Notes: a model not told the origin generated them from the letters alone. A stretch of DNA of 47,608 nucleotides from Fidelibacterota bacterium (GCA_947476065.1 CANJPG010000020.1:1-47608); one strand, 5' to 3'. Positions 16,812-26,418 are shown, numbered from the stretch's first letter. Translations and numbers: made by a program.

Positions 16812-18437
16812 TTATTGTTGTGGCTGCTGCGAGTAGGCGCCCAGTATGCGCGCGCGCAAGGCATCCATGGGCCAGGTAGGGCTCGACGCGCCCGGCTCCA
16901 TCCCCGCTGTCCAGGCCCCTTGTTCAAAGGCCGCCAGCAGCGCCGGGTCGCGCGCGATGATATGCACCGGCACATCGTGGCTGGCGTTCTCGCCGGCGAT
17001 GAAGGTCATCGGCTGATGATCACCAACAATGATAATCAACATGTTCTCGCGGCCGTAGGTGGTGACAAAAGACATCAGCGTCTGCAGGGAATAGTCGATG
17101 GACAGCGCATAATACTCCGCCACGCGTTTGGCATCGCGCCAAATTTCGTTGGCGGTTTCAGGCGTGCGCGCGGTGGTGAAGATACTGCCATCGCCGACGT
17201 CCTCCCAGGGCACCAGCTTGGGCAGAGGCGCCCACGGGATATGGCTGGAGACGAGGCCGATCACCGCCATGACCGGCGCGTGGTCAGGCGCAAGTTCATG
17301 CGCTTGGAAGGCCGACAGGGCATATTGGTCGGACATGGTGACGTAATCGAAGGGCTGCCCCTTATAGCCGAGGTTGGGCGCGGTATAGACCTGGGTGAAC
17401 TTGAAGTAGTCCACTTCCGGCCAGGCCATGGTGATTTCCGGCATCACCGTCACGGTGCGCCAGCCGGCGGTGTTGAAGTCGCTGATCAGCGTACCGCGGG
17501 CGCTGCGCAGCAGTTGGACATAGCGCTGCTGGTTGTCGACCCACAGACCCGACATGCTCGTGCTGTGGGCGAGATAACTCTCGCCGCCGAAGGTGGGCGA
17601 GGTCAGCCAGGCGCTGCGGGCATTGAAGCCCATTTCCGTCAGCGCGGCGTCGAACTTTTTCAACGTACCGCGGAGCAGCGGTGCATAGGCCGGATTATCG
17701 AGGGACGAGCGGCCATAGGATTCGACAAAGATCAGCAAGACATCATTGCCTTTGAGTCCGGCGAGCCGGCCCTCGGCCGGCAGATCGCGGAACGGATCTT
17801 CGAGCAGTTGCGCGCGGAACCGCGCGGCGTCTTCCACGCTTTGCGACATCGCCACCGCCTGATCGCGCATGAACAGGCTCGCATCCCAGGTGGCGGTGGT
17901 CCTCAGGGGCGGCAGGAAACCCAAAAGGGCCGCCGCGAAGGCAAAGCTTGCCACCGGCAGCTGCGCGATCCGCGGCACGCCAAAAGCAATCACCCGCGTT
18001 GCCCAGACAAAGACGCCGATACATAGCGCGATCACCGCGACGATGGCGACAACCGCACCGACGGCCGCCGCCATGCCAGCCCCTTTGCTTAGAGTGTCGA
18101 GGACGGTGGGCACCATCAAGGCATCGACCAGCGGGTTGAACGGCCGCGCAAAACCGAAATAGGCCGCGATATTCGCGAGCTTGAAAATCAGCATCAGCGA
18201 CAGCACGGCCACGACGATGCCCCGCAACAGGCCGCGCAGGCGTCCGGTAAAGGCCACCAGCGCCAGCACGATCACCGGCAATTCCAGCGGCAGGCGCGCA
18301 AAGGCCGGCCAGTCCATATCGTCCAGACGATCAGGCAAAACGAGAATGATGAAGATGATGGCGAAGGCCGCCAGCCAGCGCGCGGCGATCCGCACCGCCG
18401 AGTGCTCGGGGCGCCGGGCGAATTTGCGGACCTTCAT
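16812..18437 (-). CDS. Membrane sulfatase / LTA synthase-like phosphotransferase
   Basis: A 541-residue protein with about five hydrophobic helices in the first 200 residues and a periplasmic alkaline-phosphatase-fold domain. LLIFVESYGRSS gives the metal-ligand Glu and nucleophile region; IIIVGDHQPM is the late Asp-His metal motif. This is the architecture of the LtaS / phosphoethanolamine / phosphoglycerol transferase group, which cleaves a phospholipid head group outside the membrane and transfers it to an acceptor. Sulfatase activity cannot be excluded. The start is the ATG in an ATGA overlap with the CDP-alcohol phosphatidyltransferase gene; a lipid-linked step shared by the two is likely. 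No signal peptide is needed because helix 1 is the anchor. Confidence 0.85.
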   Translation of the reverse strand: MKVRKFARRPEHSAVRIAARWLAAFAIIFIILVLPDRLDDMDWPAFARLPLELPVIVLALVAFTGRLRGLLRGIVVAVLSLMLIFKLANIAAYFGFARPFNPLVDALMVPTVLDTLSKGAGMAAAVGAVVAIVAVIALCIGVFVWATRVIAFGVPRIAQLPVASFAFAAALLGFLPPLRTTATWDASLFMRDQAVAMSQSVEDAARFRAQLLEDPFRDLPAEGRLAGLKGNDVLLIFVESYGRSSLDNPAYAPLLRGTLKKFDAALTEMGFNARSAWLTSPTFGGESYLAHSTSMSGLWVDNQQRYVQLLRSARGTLISDFNTAGWRTVTVMPEITMAWPEVDYFKFTQVYTAPNLGYKGQPFDYVTMSDQYALSAFQAHELAPDHAPVMAVIGLVSSHIPWAPLPKLVPWEDVGDGSIFTTARTPETANEIWRDAKRVAEYYALSIDYSLQTLMSFVTTYGRENMLIIIVGDHQPMTFIAGENASHDVPVHIIARDPALLAAFEQGAWTAGMEPGASSPTWPMDALRARILGAYSQQPQQ

Positions 18438-19207
18438 GCGCTGGGCACAGGAGCGGCGTGCACGGCACGCAGGCTCCACACCACGTCGGCGGCAAAGGAA
18501 TAGATCAGCGCCAGCAGAGCCGCGAAGGCGATGGCTTCACTCAGGGGCGGCGCGATGATCGGCGCCAGCTGCAGCGTCAGCGCGCCGCTTTGCACCACGC
18601 AGATGATCTTGCGGCGCTGGGACGGCGGCAGCGGCTGGGCGAGGGCCGGCCAGACATGTCCGGCGGCGATGAACAGATAACGCAGCGCGCCGCCGAGCAG
18701 CACCCAGGCGCCGGCCTTGCCTAAGGTCAATGCGACCACCGACAACAGCAGGATCAGCAGCGCGTCGGTTTCCATGTCGAAGCGCGCGCCGAAGGCCGAG
18801 ACCAAACCTTGGCGCCGCGCCACCGGACCATCGACGCCGTCCAAGAGTGTGACCGCCAAAATCATGGCGAAGAAACGCCAGGCAACCGACGGCTCGAGCG
18901 GCGTATCGGCGACGACGGTCTCCACGGCCAAGCCGGCAACAAGGCAGGTCAACATGAAGCGCACGAGCGTCAGCAGATTGCCCGTGCCGAGGCGGTCATA
19001 GGGGTGATAGGCGGCGACTCGCGCAATCACAACGACGCTGCCCACGAGATATGGGGCGAGGGTGCCGACTGCGAACCAGCCGCTGAAGGCGCCGGAGCCA
19101 ATCAAGACGGCGCAGCCACCGGCCAGCAGAGCAGCTCCGGCCGCTATCGATGTGGCCGCCGCACGCGTTAACGATTGAGCCCGCGTCGCAGGAATTAATG
19201 AAGCCAT
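18434..19207 (-). CDS. CDP-alcohol phosphatidyltransferase family membrane protein
   Basis: A protein of 257 residues (265 from an earlier ATG at 19231) with six or more hydrophobic helices. It carries the complete signature D-x2-DG-x2-AR-x8-G-x3-D-x3-D, seen as DGVDGPVARRQGLVSAFGAR followed by FDMETD. All four aspartates are intact, so an active enzyme is expected. It joins a CDP-linked alcohol to an acceptor alcohol at the membrane, as in phosphatidylglycerol, phosphatidylinositol or ether-lipid synthesis. The substrate here is unknown. A GGAGG lies 14 bases before 19207. It heads a three-gene minus-strand unit with the sulfatase/LtaS-like and creatininase genes. Confidence 0.87.
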   Translation of the reverse strand: MASLIPATRAQSLTRAAATSIAAGAALLAGGCAVLIGSGAFSGWFAVGTLAPYLVGSVVVIARVAAYHPYDRLGTGNLLTLVRFMLTCLVAGLAVETVVADTPLEPSVAWRFFAMILAVTLLDGVDGPVARRQGLVSAFGARFDMETDALLILLLSVVALTLGKAGAWVLLGGALRYLFIAAGHVWPALAQPLPPSQRRKIICVVQSGALTLQLAPIIAPPLSEAIAFAALLALIYSFAADVVWSLRAVHAAPVPSA

Positions 19208-19416
19208 GCGTCTATTTATAGCCTCCCGCATCGCGCGGGTCGGGAATTACAATAAAGATATAATATGCAGAATGAAGAAAGACTTAGGGTGAATTACCAT
19301 CTCTGCGAGCACAATAACGCTGGTCGGAGCGTTATAGAAACGCCAAGCCGGCACGAGGGTAGCATACCCGCACCCGCAGCGCGTCATTCTGTACACTCCC
19401 GTTGAGGCACCCAGCG
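19208..19416. promoter_or_regulatory. AT-rich divergent promoter region with operator-like inverted repeat
   Basis: This is the spacer between the minus-strand lipid-enzyme operon and the plus-strand macAB operon, clearly more AT-rich than its surroundings. A perfect 8-base inverted repeat with a 6-base spacer, ataacgct (19314-19321) and agcgttat (19328-19335), lies about 80 bases before macA and looks like a dimeric-repressor site. A TATAAT hexamer sits at 19259-19264 on the plus strand, without a good -35. No regulator gene is adjacent. Confidence 0.4.
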
Positions 19417-20880
19417 ATGTTCGAGCCTGCCAAAATCTCGCCGCAGAATTCAGCCAGCAAGTCGGCCTTCTCGACCGCGGTGAGCGCGAAGCGACCCAAG
19501 TGGCTGCTGCCGGTCGCCGGAGCCGTCGTCCTTCTCGCCGCCGGGCTAGGCACCTGGGCCCTTGTCGGACGCAGCGGACCCGCGATCACCGCCCTGACGC
19601 AGCCCGTCGCCCTCGGCACGATTGAAGACGCCGTTACGGCGCTCGGCACCCTGCAGCCGCTGCAGTACGTCGATGTCGGCACCCAGGTGTCGGGCCAGCT
19701 GAAAGTGCTGCACGTCGACTACGGCGCCACGGTGAAAAAAGGCGACCTGCTCGCCGAAATCGACCCGACCATATATCAATCCCGCGTCAGTGCCGACCAG
19801 GCCTCGCTGCTCAACCTGCGCGCCCAGCTTGCCCAGCGTCAGGCGCAGCGCACGCTGGCGGAGTTGCAGTTCAAACGCCAACAGGAATTGCTGAAGGAAA
19901 ACGCCACAAGCCAGGACGCCTTCGACAGCGCCACTTCCACCCTGAAGGTCGCTGTCGCCCAGGTAGCCCAGCTTGAAGCGCAGATTCAGCAGACCGAATC
20001 GACGCTGTCGGGCGACATGGCCAACCTGAACTACACCAAGATATTCGCGCCCATGGACGGCACCGTGGTCAACCTGATCGCGAAACAAGGCCAGACCCTT
20101 AACGCCAACCAGACCGCGCCGATCGTGCTGCGCGTCGCCGACCTCGACACCATGACCGTCTGGGCCCAGGTCTCTGAGGCCGACGTCCCCAAGCTTAAGG
20201 TCGGCATGGAAGCTTATTTCACCACGCTCGGCACCTCCGACAAGCGCCGCTACGGCAAGCTGCGCCAGATCATCCCGACGCCCGACGTCGTCAACAACGT
20301 CGTGCTCTACAACTGCCTGTTCGATGTCGAGAACCCCGACGGCGATCTGCTGACCCAGATGAGCGCCCAGGTGTTCTTCGTTGTTGCCTCGGCGCGCAAC
20401 GTGCCGGTGATCCCGGTAACGGCGCTGCACCCGATCCGCGGCGGCGCAGCTGGTGGCCCAGGTGCGCGCGGCCCGCGCAACGCCGATCAAACTGCCGGCG
20501 CGGCGCCGCCCGCAAATCCCCCGGTCACGCCGCCGGCTGGTCCACAACAAGCCGCTGCCGATCCCACTGCGCCCGCCGGCGCAGCGCAGGCGGGCCGGCG
20601 CGGTCCACGCGGCGAAGGCCGTCGCGGCCCCAATGCCTCCACCGTCGCACCCGTGCGTTACAACGTGCACGTCATGCAGGACGGCGACATAGTCACGCGC
20701 GAGGTCGAAATCGGCGTCATGAATCGTATGTCGGCAGAAGTGAAGTCCGGCCTGCAACCTGGTGAGGAGGTTGTACTAGACGGCGGCCTCCAGCAATCGC
20801 GCCAACCCGGCCAGCAGAACAACCAGCGCGGCCCCGGCGGACCGTTCGGCGGACCGGGCGGCGGCGGGCCAAGGATCTAG
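19417..20880 (+). CDS. macA: MacA-like periplasmic adaptor of an ABC efflux pump
   Basis: A 487-residue membrane-fusion protein. An N-terminal anchor helix (near residues 32-50) is followed by a lipoyl half-motif (VDYGATVKKGDLLAEID), a long alpha-hairpin (residues 120-200, QLAQRQAQRTLAELQFKRQQ), a second lipoyl half (IFAPMDGTVVNLIAKQGQTL) and a beta-barrel. Residues of about 350-420 are a Gly/Pro/Ala/Arg-rich low-complexity insert, and the C-terminus is also Gly/Pro-rich. Both are unusual in MacA. The adaptor bridges the MacB ABC transporter and an outer membrane channel and stimulates ATP hydrolysis. The start is ATG at 19417 with GAGG nine bases upstream; an in-frame TTG 15 bases earlier is less likely. 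First gene of macA-macB-outer membrane factor-msrA. Confidence 0.92.
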   Translation: MFEPAKISPQNSASKSAFSTAVSAKRPKWLLPVAGAVVLLAAGLGTWALVGRSGPAITALTQPVALGTIEDAVTALGTLQPLQYVDVGTQVSGQLKVLHVDYGATVKKGDLLAEIDPTIYQSRVSADQASLLNLRAQLAQRQAQRTLAELQFKRQQELLKENATSQDAFDSATSTLKVAVAQVAQLEAQIQQTESTLSGDMANLNYTKIFAPMDGTVVNLIAKQGQTLNANQTAPIVLRVADLDTMTVWAQVSEADVPKLKVGMEAYFTTLGTSDKRRYGKLRQIIPTPDVVNNVVLYNCLFDVENPDGDLLTQMSAQVFFVVASARNVPVIPVTALHPIRGGAAGGPGARGPRNADQTAGAAPPANPPVTPPAGPQQAAADPTAPAGAAQAGRRGPRGEGRRGPNASTVAPVRYNVHVMQDGDIVTREVEIGVMNRMSAEVKSGLQPGEEVVLDGGLQQSRQPGQQNNQRGPGGPFGGPGGGGPRI

Positions 20881-20889
20881 GGCGCAACC

Positions 20890-22896
20890 ATGAACGTCGT
20901 CGGTTCCAGCAAACCACAGCAAAGCGCGCAGGGCACGCCGCAATCGGTATCACCGATTATCGCGCTTCGTGACATCACCAAGACCTTTACCAATGGCGAA
21001 CTATCGGTGCAGGTGCTGCACGGCGTGTCGCTCGACATTTATCCGGGTGAGATGGTCGCTATCATGGGCGCGTCGGGATCGGGTAAAACCACACTGATGA
21101 ATCTGCTGGGCTGCCTCGACCGCCCCAGTTCTGGGAGTTACATCTTTGCCGGCCAAGAGGTCGCTGGCCTCGACGCCGATCAACGCGCGCTGCTGCGCCG
21201 CGGCGCGTTCGGTTTCATTTTCCAGCAGTACAACTTGCTCGCGACGGCTTCTGCAGCCGAAAACGTTGAGGTCCCCGCGGTTTATGCTGGGCATTCGCAC
21301 GCTGAGCGCATCGCGCGCGCGGACAGCCTGCTGACCTCCTTGGGCCTGGGCGATCGACTTGACCACCGCCCCAACCAACTGTCCGGCGGCCAGCAGCAAC
21401 GAGTGTCCATTGCCCGCGCGCTGATGAACGGCGCCGCCGTCATATTGGCCGACGAGCCCACGGGCGCCCTGGACAGCAAAAGCGGCGAGGAGGTTATGAA
21501 GCTATTGAATGACCTCAATGCCGCGGGTCACACTATTCTAATCATCACCCACGATCCTAATGTCGCCAAGCGGGCCAAACGCGTGATCGAGATTAAAGAT
21601 GGGTTGATCACCTCGGACACCGGCGCCCTGATCCCCGACGCCCAGCGTCTTGAGGCCACCATCCAGCCTGAAGGCATGGGACCGGCGCCGGCTTTCGCCA
21701 GCATCCCCGACGTCACCGAAGCCGGAAAAATGGCGCTGCGTTCACTCAGCAATAATCTCATGCGTACGCTGCTGACGCTGCTCGGCATCATCATCGGCGT
21801 GGCCTCGGTGGTGGCCATGCTGGCCATCGGCAACGGCGCCAAGCAGAAGGTCCTCGACGGCATTTCCGCCATGGGCACCGATTTGCTGCTGATCCGCCCC
21901 GGCGCGCCCAACCAGCGTTTCGCCGGCGGCTTCCGCGCGACGCTGGTGCCGGCCGACGCCGACGCCATCGCCGGATTGCCCAACGTCGACCAGGCCGTGC
22001 CGGAGTTCCCCACGAATGTCACGGTGCGCTTTGAGAAGAACGACGCCCAGACCAACCTCGACGGCACGACCGCTGATTATCCGCTGGCCCGCGACTGGCC
22101 GACCTCCCAAGGCGCATTCTTCAGCGACGCCGACGTCGCGGACTACGCCCCCGTGGTGGTCATTGGCCAGACCGTGGTCAAGGCGCTGTTCACGAACGGC
22201 GAGGACCCGCTGGGCAAATACATTCTGGTCAACAACAACCCGTTCCAGGTTATCGGCGTGATGGCCGCCAAAGGCGCCAACAACAACGGCAACGACATGG
22301 ACGACCAGATCTTCTCGCCCATTACCACCGGCGCGCAGCGCATCTACGGCCAGCGTTATGCCCGCACAATCACCGTCGCGGTCAATGACGTGGAAAAGAT
22401 CGACGCCACGCAAGAGGCCGTGCGCCAGCTGTTGATCGCCCGCCACAAAAACGAAGACTTCCAAATCCGCAACATGGTCTCGGTGCTAGAGACCGCCACT
22501 GAAACCCAGAACACCCTTACCATCCTGCTGGGCTCCATCGCCGCCATCTCGCTGCTGGTGGGTGGCATCGGAGTCATGAATATCATGTTGGTCAGCGTGA
22601 CCGAGCGCACGCGTGAAATCGGCATCCGCATGGCGACCGGGGCCCGCAAGCTCAATATCCTGCTGCAGTTCAACACCGAAGCCCTGGTGGTCTGCGCCAT
22701 CGGCGGCCTGATCGGCGTGGCCATCGGCATGACCTCCGCCTGGGTGTTCTCTTATTTCGGCAAGCCGATCCTGTTCTCACCCGGGCCGATCCTGCTGGCC
22801 TTCTCCTGCGCCTTCGTCACCGGCTTGTTGTTCGGCTACCTGCCGGCACGCAAGGCGGCGAACCTTGATCCGGTTGTAGCTTTGGGCGCCGAGTAA
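20890..22896 (+). CDS. macB: MacB-like ABC transporter, ATPase fused to FtsX-type permease
   Basis: A 668-residue protein (E. coli MacB is 648). The N-terminal ATPase has Walker [10 protein letters not shown] (residues 60-68), signature LSGGQQQR, and Walker B with the D-loop ([14 protein letters not shown]). The C-terminal half is a four-helix FtsX permease: helix 1 [20 protein letters not shown], a large periplasmic domain, and three helices near the end ([20 protein letters not shown]). MacB works by mechanotransmission, pushing substrates already in the periplasm through the TolC channel rather than crossing the inner membrane. Known substrates of relatives include macrolides, peptides and lipopeptides; the cargo here is unknown. 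It starts nine bases after the macA stop. Confidence 0.95.
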   Translation: MNVVGSSKPQQSAQGTPQSVSPIIALRDITKTFTNGELSVQVLHGVSLDIYPGEMVAIMGASGSGKTTLMNLLGCLDRPSSGSYIFAGQEVAGLDADQRALLRRGAFGFIFQQYNLLATASAAENVEVPAVYAGHSHAERIARADSLLTSLGLGDRLDHRPNQLSGGQQQRVSIARALMNGAAVILADEPTGALDSKSGEEVMKLLNDLNAAGHTILIITHDPNVAKRAKRVIEIKDGLITSDTGALIPDAQRLEATIQPEGMGPAPAFASIPDVTEAGKMALRSLSNNLMRTLLTLLGIIIGVASVVAMLAIGNGAKQKVLDGISAMGTDLLLIRPGAPNQRFAGGFRATLVPADADAIAGLPNVDQAVPEFPTNVTVRFEKNDAQTNLDGTTADYPLARDWPTSQGAFFSDADVADYAPVVVIGQTVVKALFTNGEDPLGKYILVNNNPFQVIGVMAAKGANNNGNDMDDQIFSPITTGAQRIYGQRYARTITVAVNDVEKIDATQEAVRQLLIARHKNEDFQIRNMVSVLETATETQNTLTILLGSIAAISLLVGGIGVMNIMLVSVTERTREIGIRMATGARKLNILLQFNTEALVVCAIGGLIGVAIGMTSAWVFSYFGKPILFSPGPILLAFSCAFVTGLLFGYLPARKAANLDPVVALGAE

Positions 22897-22898
22897 AC

Positions 22899-24323
22899 AT
22901 GATGAACAAGCTGCGCTTCTCTGCTTCCATTTTCGTTTTTCTGTCTTTGGGCGCCTGCGCGTCGATGAATGCGCCCGACATAAGCACGCCGCCGGCATGG
23001 CAGTCGCAAGTCGCCGAAAATGCTGCCCCCCTCGATGCCCTATGGTGGCAGCGCTTCCAAAGCGCGGAGCTCAACCGTCTGGTGACCGAAGCGGTCATCA
23101 GCAACTACGATCTGAAGATCGCCTTCTCGCGCGTGCTGCAGTCGGAAGCTTCAGCGATCGCAGCGGGCGCAGCCCTCTATCCGTCGGTCGCCGCTAGCGG
23201 CAGCGTCAGCCACAGCGAGCGCCAACTCACCGCCGGAAGCGGCAGCTATTTTGGCAGCACCGGCTTCTCTGCGGGCCTGCAGGCCTCCTATCAGCTCGAT
23301 GTCTTCGGCGCGGCGCGCAATTCAGCAGCCGCTGCCACGCAACGCCTGAATGCCAGCCTCTACAGCCGCGAGACCGTCACCACCACGGTGATCGCGAGCG
23401 TCGTCTCGACCTATCTGCAAGTTCTCTCCGCGCGCGAGCGCCAGCAGCTCACCACCGACCGGCTGAAGAACGCCGATGCCATTCTTAAGCTCCTGGAAAT
23501 TCAGCGCCGCATCGGCACGCTGTCGGACCTTGAACTCGCCCAGCAGCGGGCAGCCCTTGCCAATCAGCGCGCGGCCTTGCCCGCCTTGCGCGTCGCCGAG
23601 CGTCAAGCCCTCGATGCCCTAGCACTTCTGCTCGGGCGCAATCCGCAAGGCTTCGACGTAGAGGGACGTTCCCTGAGCGACCTGGCGCTGCCGGTGATCG
23701 CCGCCGGCATCCCATCGACACTGCTCGAACGCCGCCCGGATTTGCGCCAGGCCCAAGCCAACTTGAAAGCCGCCAACCTCGACGTGGCGGTCGCGCAGGC
23801 CGCACGCCTGCCGGGCATTCAGTTGACGGCCTCGGGCGGCACGGCCTCGGCGGCCCTGAGCGATTTGTTCTCCACCGGTACTTTCGCTTATTCCTTCGGC
23901 GGCTCCGTCGCGCAAACTATCTTCGCCGGAGGACGACTGTTGGCCCAGGAGCAGGGCACCCGTGCGCGTTACGGCGAAGCCGCGCTGACCTACGAAAAGG
24001 CCGTGATCTCGGCCTTCAGCGATGTCGAGAACGCGCTCACCGCCGTCACCGAAAACGGCCTGCAATACGACCTGGCGGTGGAAGCCTCGACCCAATCGGA
24101 TCTTGCATATCGGCTGGCCGAACTTAGATATCGCAATGGTGTTGTCGATTTTCAGACCGTGCTTAACGCACAGAACGCGGCCTTTTCCTCGCAGGAAAGC
24201 CTTGTTCAGAACAAGCTTTCGCGCTTCAGCGCGGTGATTGGCCTGACGTTGGCGTTGGGCGGCGGCTGGGACGGCACCTTGGTCGATGCGCCGTCCATGC
24301 AGGCGGTGTACGATCCTCTCTAA
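22899..24323 (+). CDS. TolC/NodT-type outer membrane efflux lipoprotein
   Basis: A 474-residue outer membrane factor. The N-terminus is a lipoprotein signal with lipobox LGAC (Cys20), and the mature part begins [15 protein letters not shown]. The family pattern [18 protein letters not shown] is near residue 45, and two homologous halves contain coiled helices (AQLAQRQAQ and [20 protein letters not shown] types). It forms the trimeric outer membrane channel and tunnel for the MacAB pump encoded just upstream. The start ATG at 22899 follows the macB TAA by two bases; the second Met is an alternative. Confidence 0.93.
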   Translation: MMNKLRFSASIFVFLSLGACASMNAPDISTPPAWQSQVAENAAPLDALWWQRFQSAELNRLVTEAVISNYDLKIAFSRVLQSEASAIAAGAALYPSVAASGSVSHSERQLTAGSGSYFGSTGFSAGLQASYQLDVFGAARNSAAAATQRLNASLYSRETVTTTVIASVVSTYLQVLSARERQQLTTDRLKNADAILKLLEIQRRIGTLSDLELAQQRAALANQRAALPALRVAERQALDALALLLGRNPQGFDVEGRSLSDLALPVIAAGIPSTLLERRPDLRQAQANLKAANLDVAVAQAARLPGIQLTASGGTASAALSDLFSTGTFAYSFGGSVAQTIFAGGRLLAQEQGTRARYGEAALTYEKAVISAFSDVENALTAVTENGLQYDLAVEASTQSDLAYRLAELRYRNGVVDFQTVLNAQNAAFSSQESLVQNKLSRFSAVIGLTLALGGGWDGTLVDAPSMQAVYDPL

Positions 24324-24340
24324 TCGAGAAGGAGGCGTCG

Positions 24341-24982
24341 ATGTTCTTCAGCAAAGCTAAAATGCCGACAGCCAAAGATGCGTTGCCCGGACGCGCCGAC
24401 GCGATGCCGGTGCCTGAAAAGCACTTCGTCAACGGCAACCGGCTGAAGGGCCCGTTCCCCGAAAACGTCGCCGTTGCGATGTTTGGGCTCGGCTGTTTCT
24501 GGGGCGCTGAAAAACTGTTTTGGCAGATCCCCGGTGTCTATTCGACGCAGGTCGGCTACGCCGCGGGCCTGACGCCCAATCCCACCTACCGCGAAGTGTG
24601 CAGCGGCCAGACGGGCCACAACGAAGTCGTGCGCGTGCACTACGATCCCACAAAGGTCAGCTTCGAGACGCTGTTGAAAAAATTCTGGGAAGGGCACGAC
24701 CCGACGCAGGGCATGCGCCAGGGCAACGACGCCGGCACCCAATACCGCTCGGGCATTTACGTCTATGACGACGCCCAGGGCCGCGCGGCGGAAGCCTCAA
24801 AAGCGGCTTATGAAAAAGCCCTCGGCAAGGAAGGCTACGGCCCCATCACCACGGAAATCATCGACGCACCGACGTTCTATTACGCCGAGGATTACCATCA
24901 GCAATATCTCGCCAAGAATCCGGGCGGCTATTGCGGCCACGGCGGCACCGCAATCGCCTGCCCAGCCTTCAGCGCAGTCTAG
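24341..24982 (+). CDS. msrA: Peptide methionine sulfoxide reductase MsrA
   Basis: A 213-residue MsrA. The catalytic motif is [13 protein letters not shown], and VGYAAG, the following [13 protein letters not shown] and [12 protein letters not shown] are standard. A resolving Cys is available near the C-terminus (GGYCGHGG or IACPAF). It reduces the S-epimer of methionine sulfoxide in proteins using thioredoxin. No signal peptide, so cytoplasmic. A strong Shine-Dalgarno (AAGGAGG) sits seven bases before the ATG, and the gene follows the outer membrane factor by 17 bases, so it is probably the last gene of the efflux operon. The TAG stop is shared with the convergent BNR gene in a CTAG. Confidence 0.96.
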   Translation: MFFSKAKMPTAKDALPGRADAMPVPEKHFVNGNRLKGPFPENVAVAMFGLGCFWGAEKLFWQIPGVYSTQVGYAAGLTPNPTYREVCSGQTGHNEVVRVHYDPTKVSFETLLKKFWEGHDPTQGMRQGNDAGTQYRSGIYVYDDAQGRAAEASKAAYEKALGKEGYGPITTEIIDAPTFYYAEDYHQQYLAKNPGGYCGHGGTAIACPAFSAV

Positions 24983-26061
24983 GCAAACCGCAGCGCGTTG
25001 ACCGGCGGCAGATGGGCCGAGAGCAGCGCCCATGTCTCGCCACCATTATCCGACGTCCCACACCGACCCGGTGGTCGAACCCATGGCGAGACGTTCGCCG
25101 GTGTCATCGACCACCAAGGCGTGGCGATACACCAGGTCGAAGGCATTCTCCTGCGGCAGTCCTTCTCGTAGCACATCGAAACTCTTGCCGCCGTCGCGTG
25201 TGCGCTGGACGACCACCTTGCCGTCGACCGGATAGCGGAATTCGTCCTTTTGCGCCGGCGCAAACCATGCGGTATCGGCATTCTTGGGATGTACGGCCAC
25301 GGGGAAGCCGAATTTCGACACCGGGGCGGTGTGAATTTCGTCCCAGCTCTTCAGATCATCGCCCGAGCGGAAAATGCCGTTGTGGTGCTGGATCCACCAC
25401 ACCTTGGGGTCGGCGGGACACTGCACTATCATGTGTGCGTCCTGAATATCGGGATCGTACTGCTGGTCGGGTGGCATGAATTCCGCGCGCAAGCCGTGAC
25501 CCGCCACCCGCCAGCTTTTCCCGCCGTCTTCGGTCAGCGTCACGCCCCCGCAGGAGACCGCCACACCGACACGATTGGAATTGCGCGGATCGACACAGAT
25601 CGAATGCAGCGCCGTATCGACCGTGCCGCCGCCCATCCATTTCGAACGCGACGGCAGGCTCCACAGCGCGTCGTTGCGCGTCCAGGTCTCGCCGTTGTCG
25701 CCCGAGTAAAACAGCGCTGCCGGCGCGGTGCCGATCCACAGGGCGCCGGGCTTGCCAGCCCATTCCATCGACCAGATGCCATTGACCGTCGGCGCCTTCG
25801 CATCCTTGTCGCCGCCGTCTTCCTTGGGGAACTTGGCGTCGCCAGCTCCGTCCAACTCACGCCGCCGTCGGTCGAGCGGTGCAGCTTGGTGCCGAAGTGG
25901 CCGAGGTTCAATGCGGCAAACACCGTCTTGTTGTCGGGCGATGCCAGCGATAACGACACCGGCGAGCCGATGAAGGCGGTGGAAGCATGACGCCAGCGCT
26001 TGGCGTCACGTTGGTAAATCAGCAGGCCCTTCTTCGAGGCCACATACAGCCACTCAGCCAT
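24979..26061 (-). pseudogene. BNR/sialidase-like beta-propeller protein, interrupted by two compensating frameshifts
   Basis: The protein resembles WD40/YVTN/BNR 'exo-alpha-sialidase-like' beta-propellers, with repeated Asp-box elements ([41 protein letters not shown]). It starts at 26061 (MAEWLYVASKKGLL) and stays in frame to about 25835, where one base appears missing. The main middle part (about 25855-25050) is open in the next frame. At about 25057-25059 (ccc on the plus strand) one extra base returns it to the first frame for the end, [20 protein letters not shown]. No other stops occur, so either the gene is freshly broken or the sequence has indel errors. It overlaps the MoaD-like gene by eight bases, an association I believe recurs in other genomes. 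Function unknown. Confidence 0.75.
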
Positions 26062-26338
26062 GATCGCCCTCCCCTCCTCCGGACAAGGCCTGCATTATAT
26101 AAACTTCGCTGTCCGTTTGCAGCGGATGATCGAGCATATTTTTGCGCACATGCAGGCCATCGACAAACACCGCGATGTGCAGCCGTACCCGTTCCTGATC
26201 ATCAAGCACATAGCCCTTCAGCGTGGGATAGCGGGCGAAAACATCCTTGAGCACCGCGCCCACGGTTGCGCCCGGGGCATCGACCGCGCCGTCGGGCGCC
26301 ACGCTGCGTAAATGCGCGGTGAAATAGACCTTCGCCAT
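26054..26338 (-). CDS. MoaD/ThiS-family ubiquitin-like protein with C-terminal tail
   Basis: A 94-residue beta-grasp protein: VYFTAHLRSV start, TVGAVLKDVFARYPTLKGYV helix, VAVFVDG-type strand, DSEVYIMQALSGGG end. MoaD, ThiS and CysO act as sulfur carriers through a C-terminal Gly-Gly that is adenylated and thiocarboxylated. Here the GGG at residues 87-89 is followed by five more residues (EGDHG), so the carrier form would need trimming or the protein has another role. It overlaps the downstream BNR-propeller gene by eight bases, implying translational coupling. Start is the ATG at 26338; 80 bases separate it from the divergent FkbM gene. No E1-like or peptidase gene is adjacent. Confidence 0.85.
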   Translation of the reverse strand: MAKVYFTAHLRSVAPDGAVDAPGATVGAVLKDVFARYPTLKGYVLDDQERVRLHIAVFVDGLHVRKNMLDHPLQTDSEVYIMQALSGGGEGDHG

Positions 26339-26418
26339 GGATCATATGGTGCAAAACCTTGCCGCGGAACGCAAGCAAGCTTGGCTTTTGCGATTCGCGT
26401 CCCATAGGATGCGGCCTT

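Noticed and set aside
16815-18026. Long plus-strand frame opposite the sulfatase/LtaS-like gene
   Set aside because: Translation is His/Arg/Gly-rich without motifs; the minus-strand gene has full family signatures and an ATGA-coupled start.
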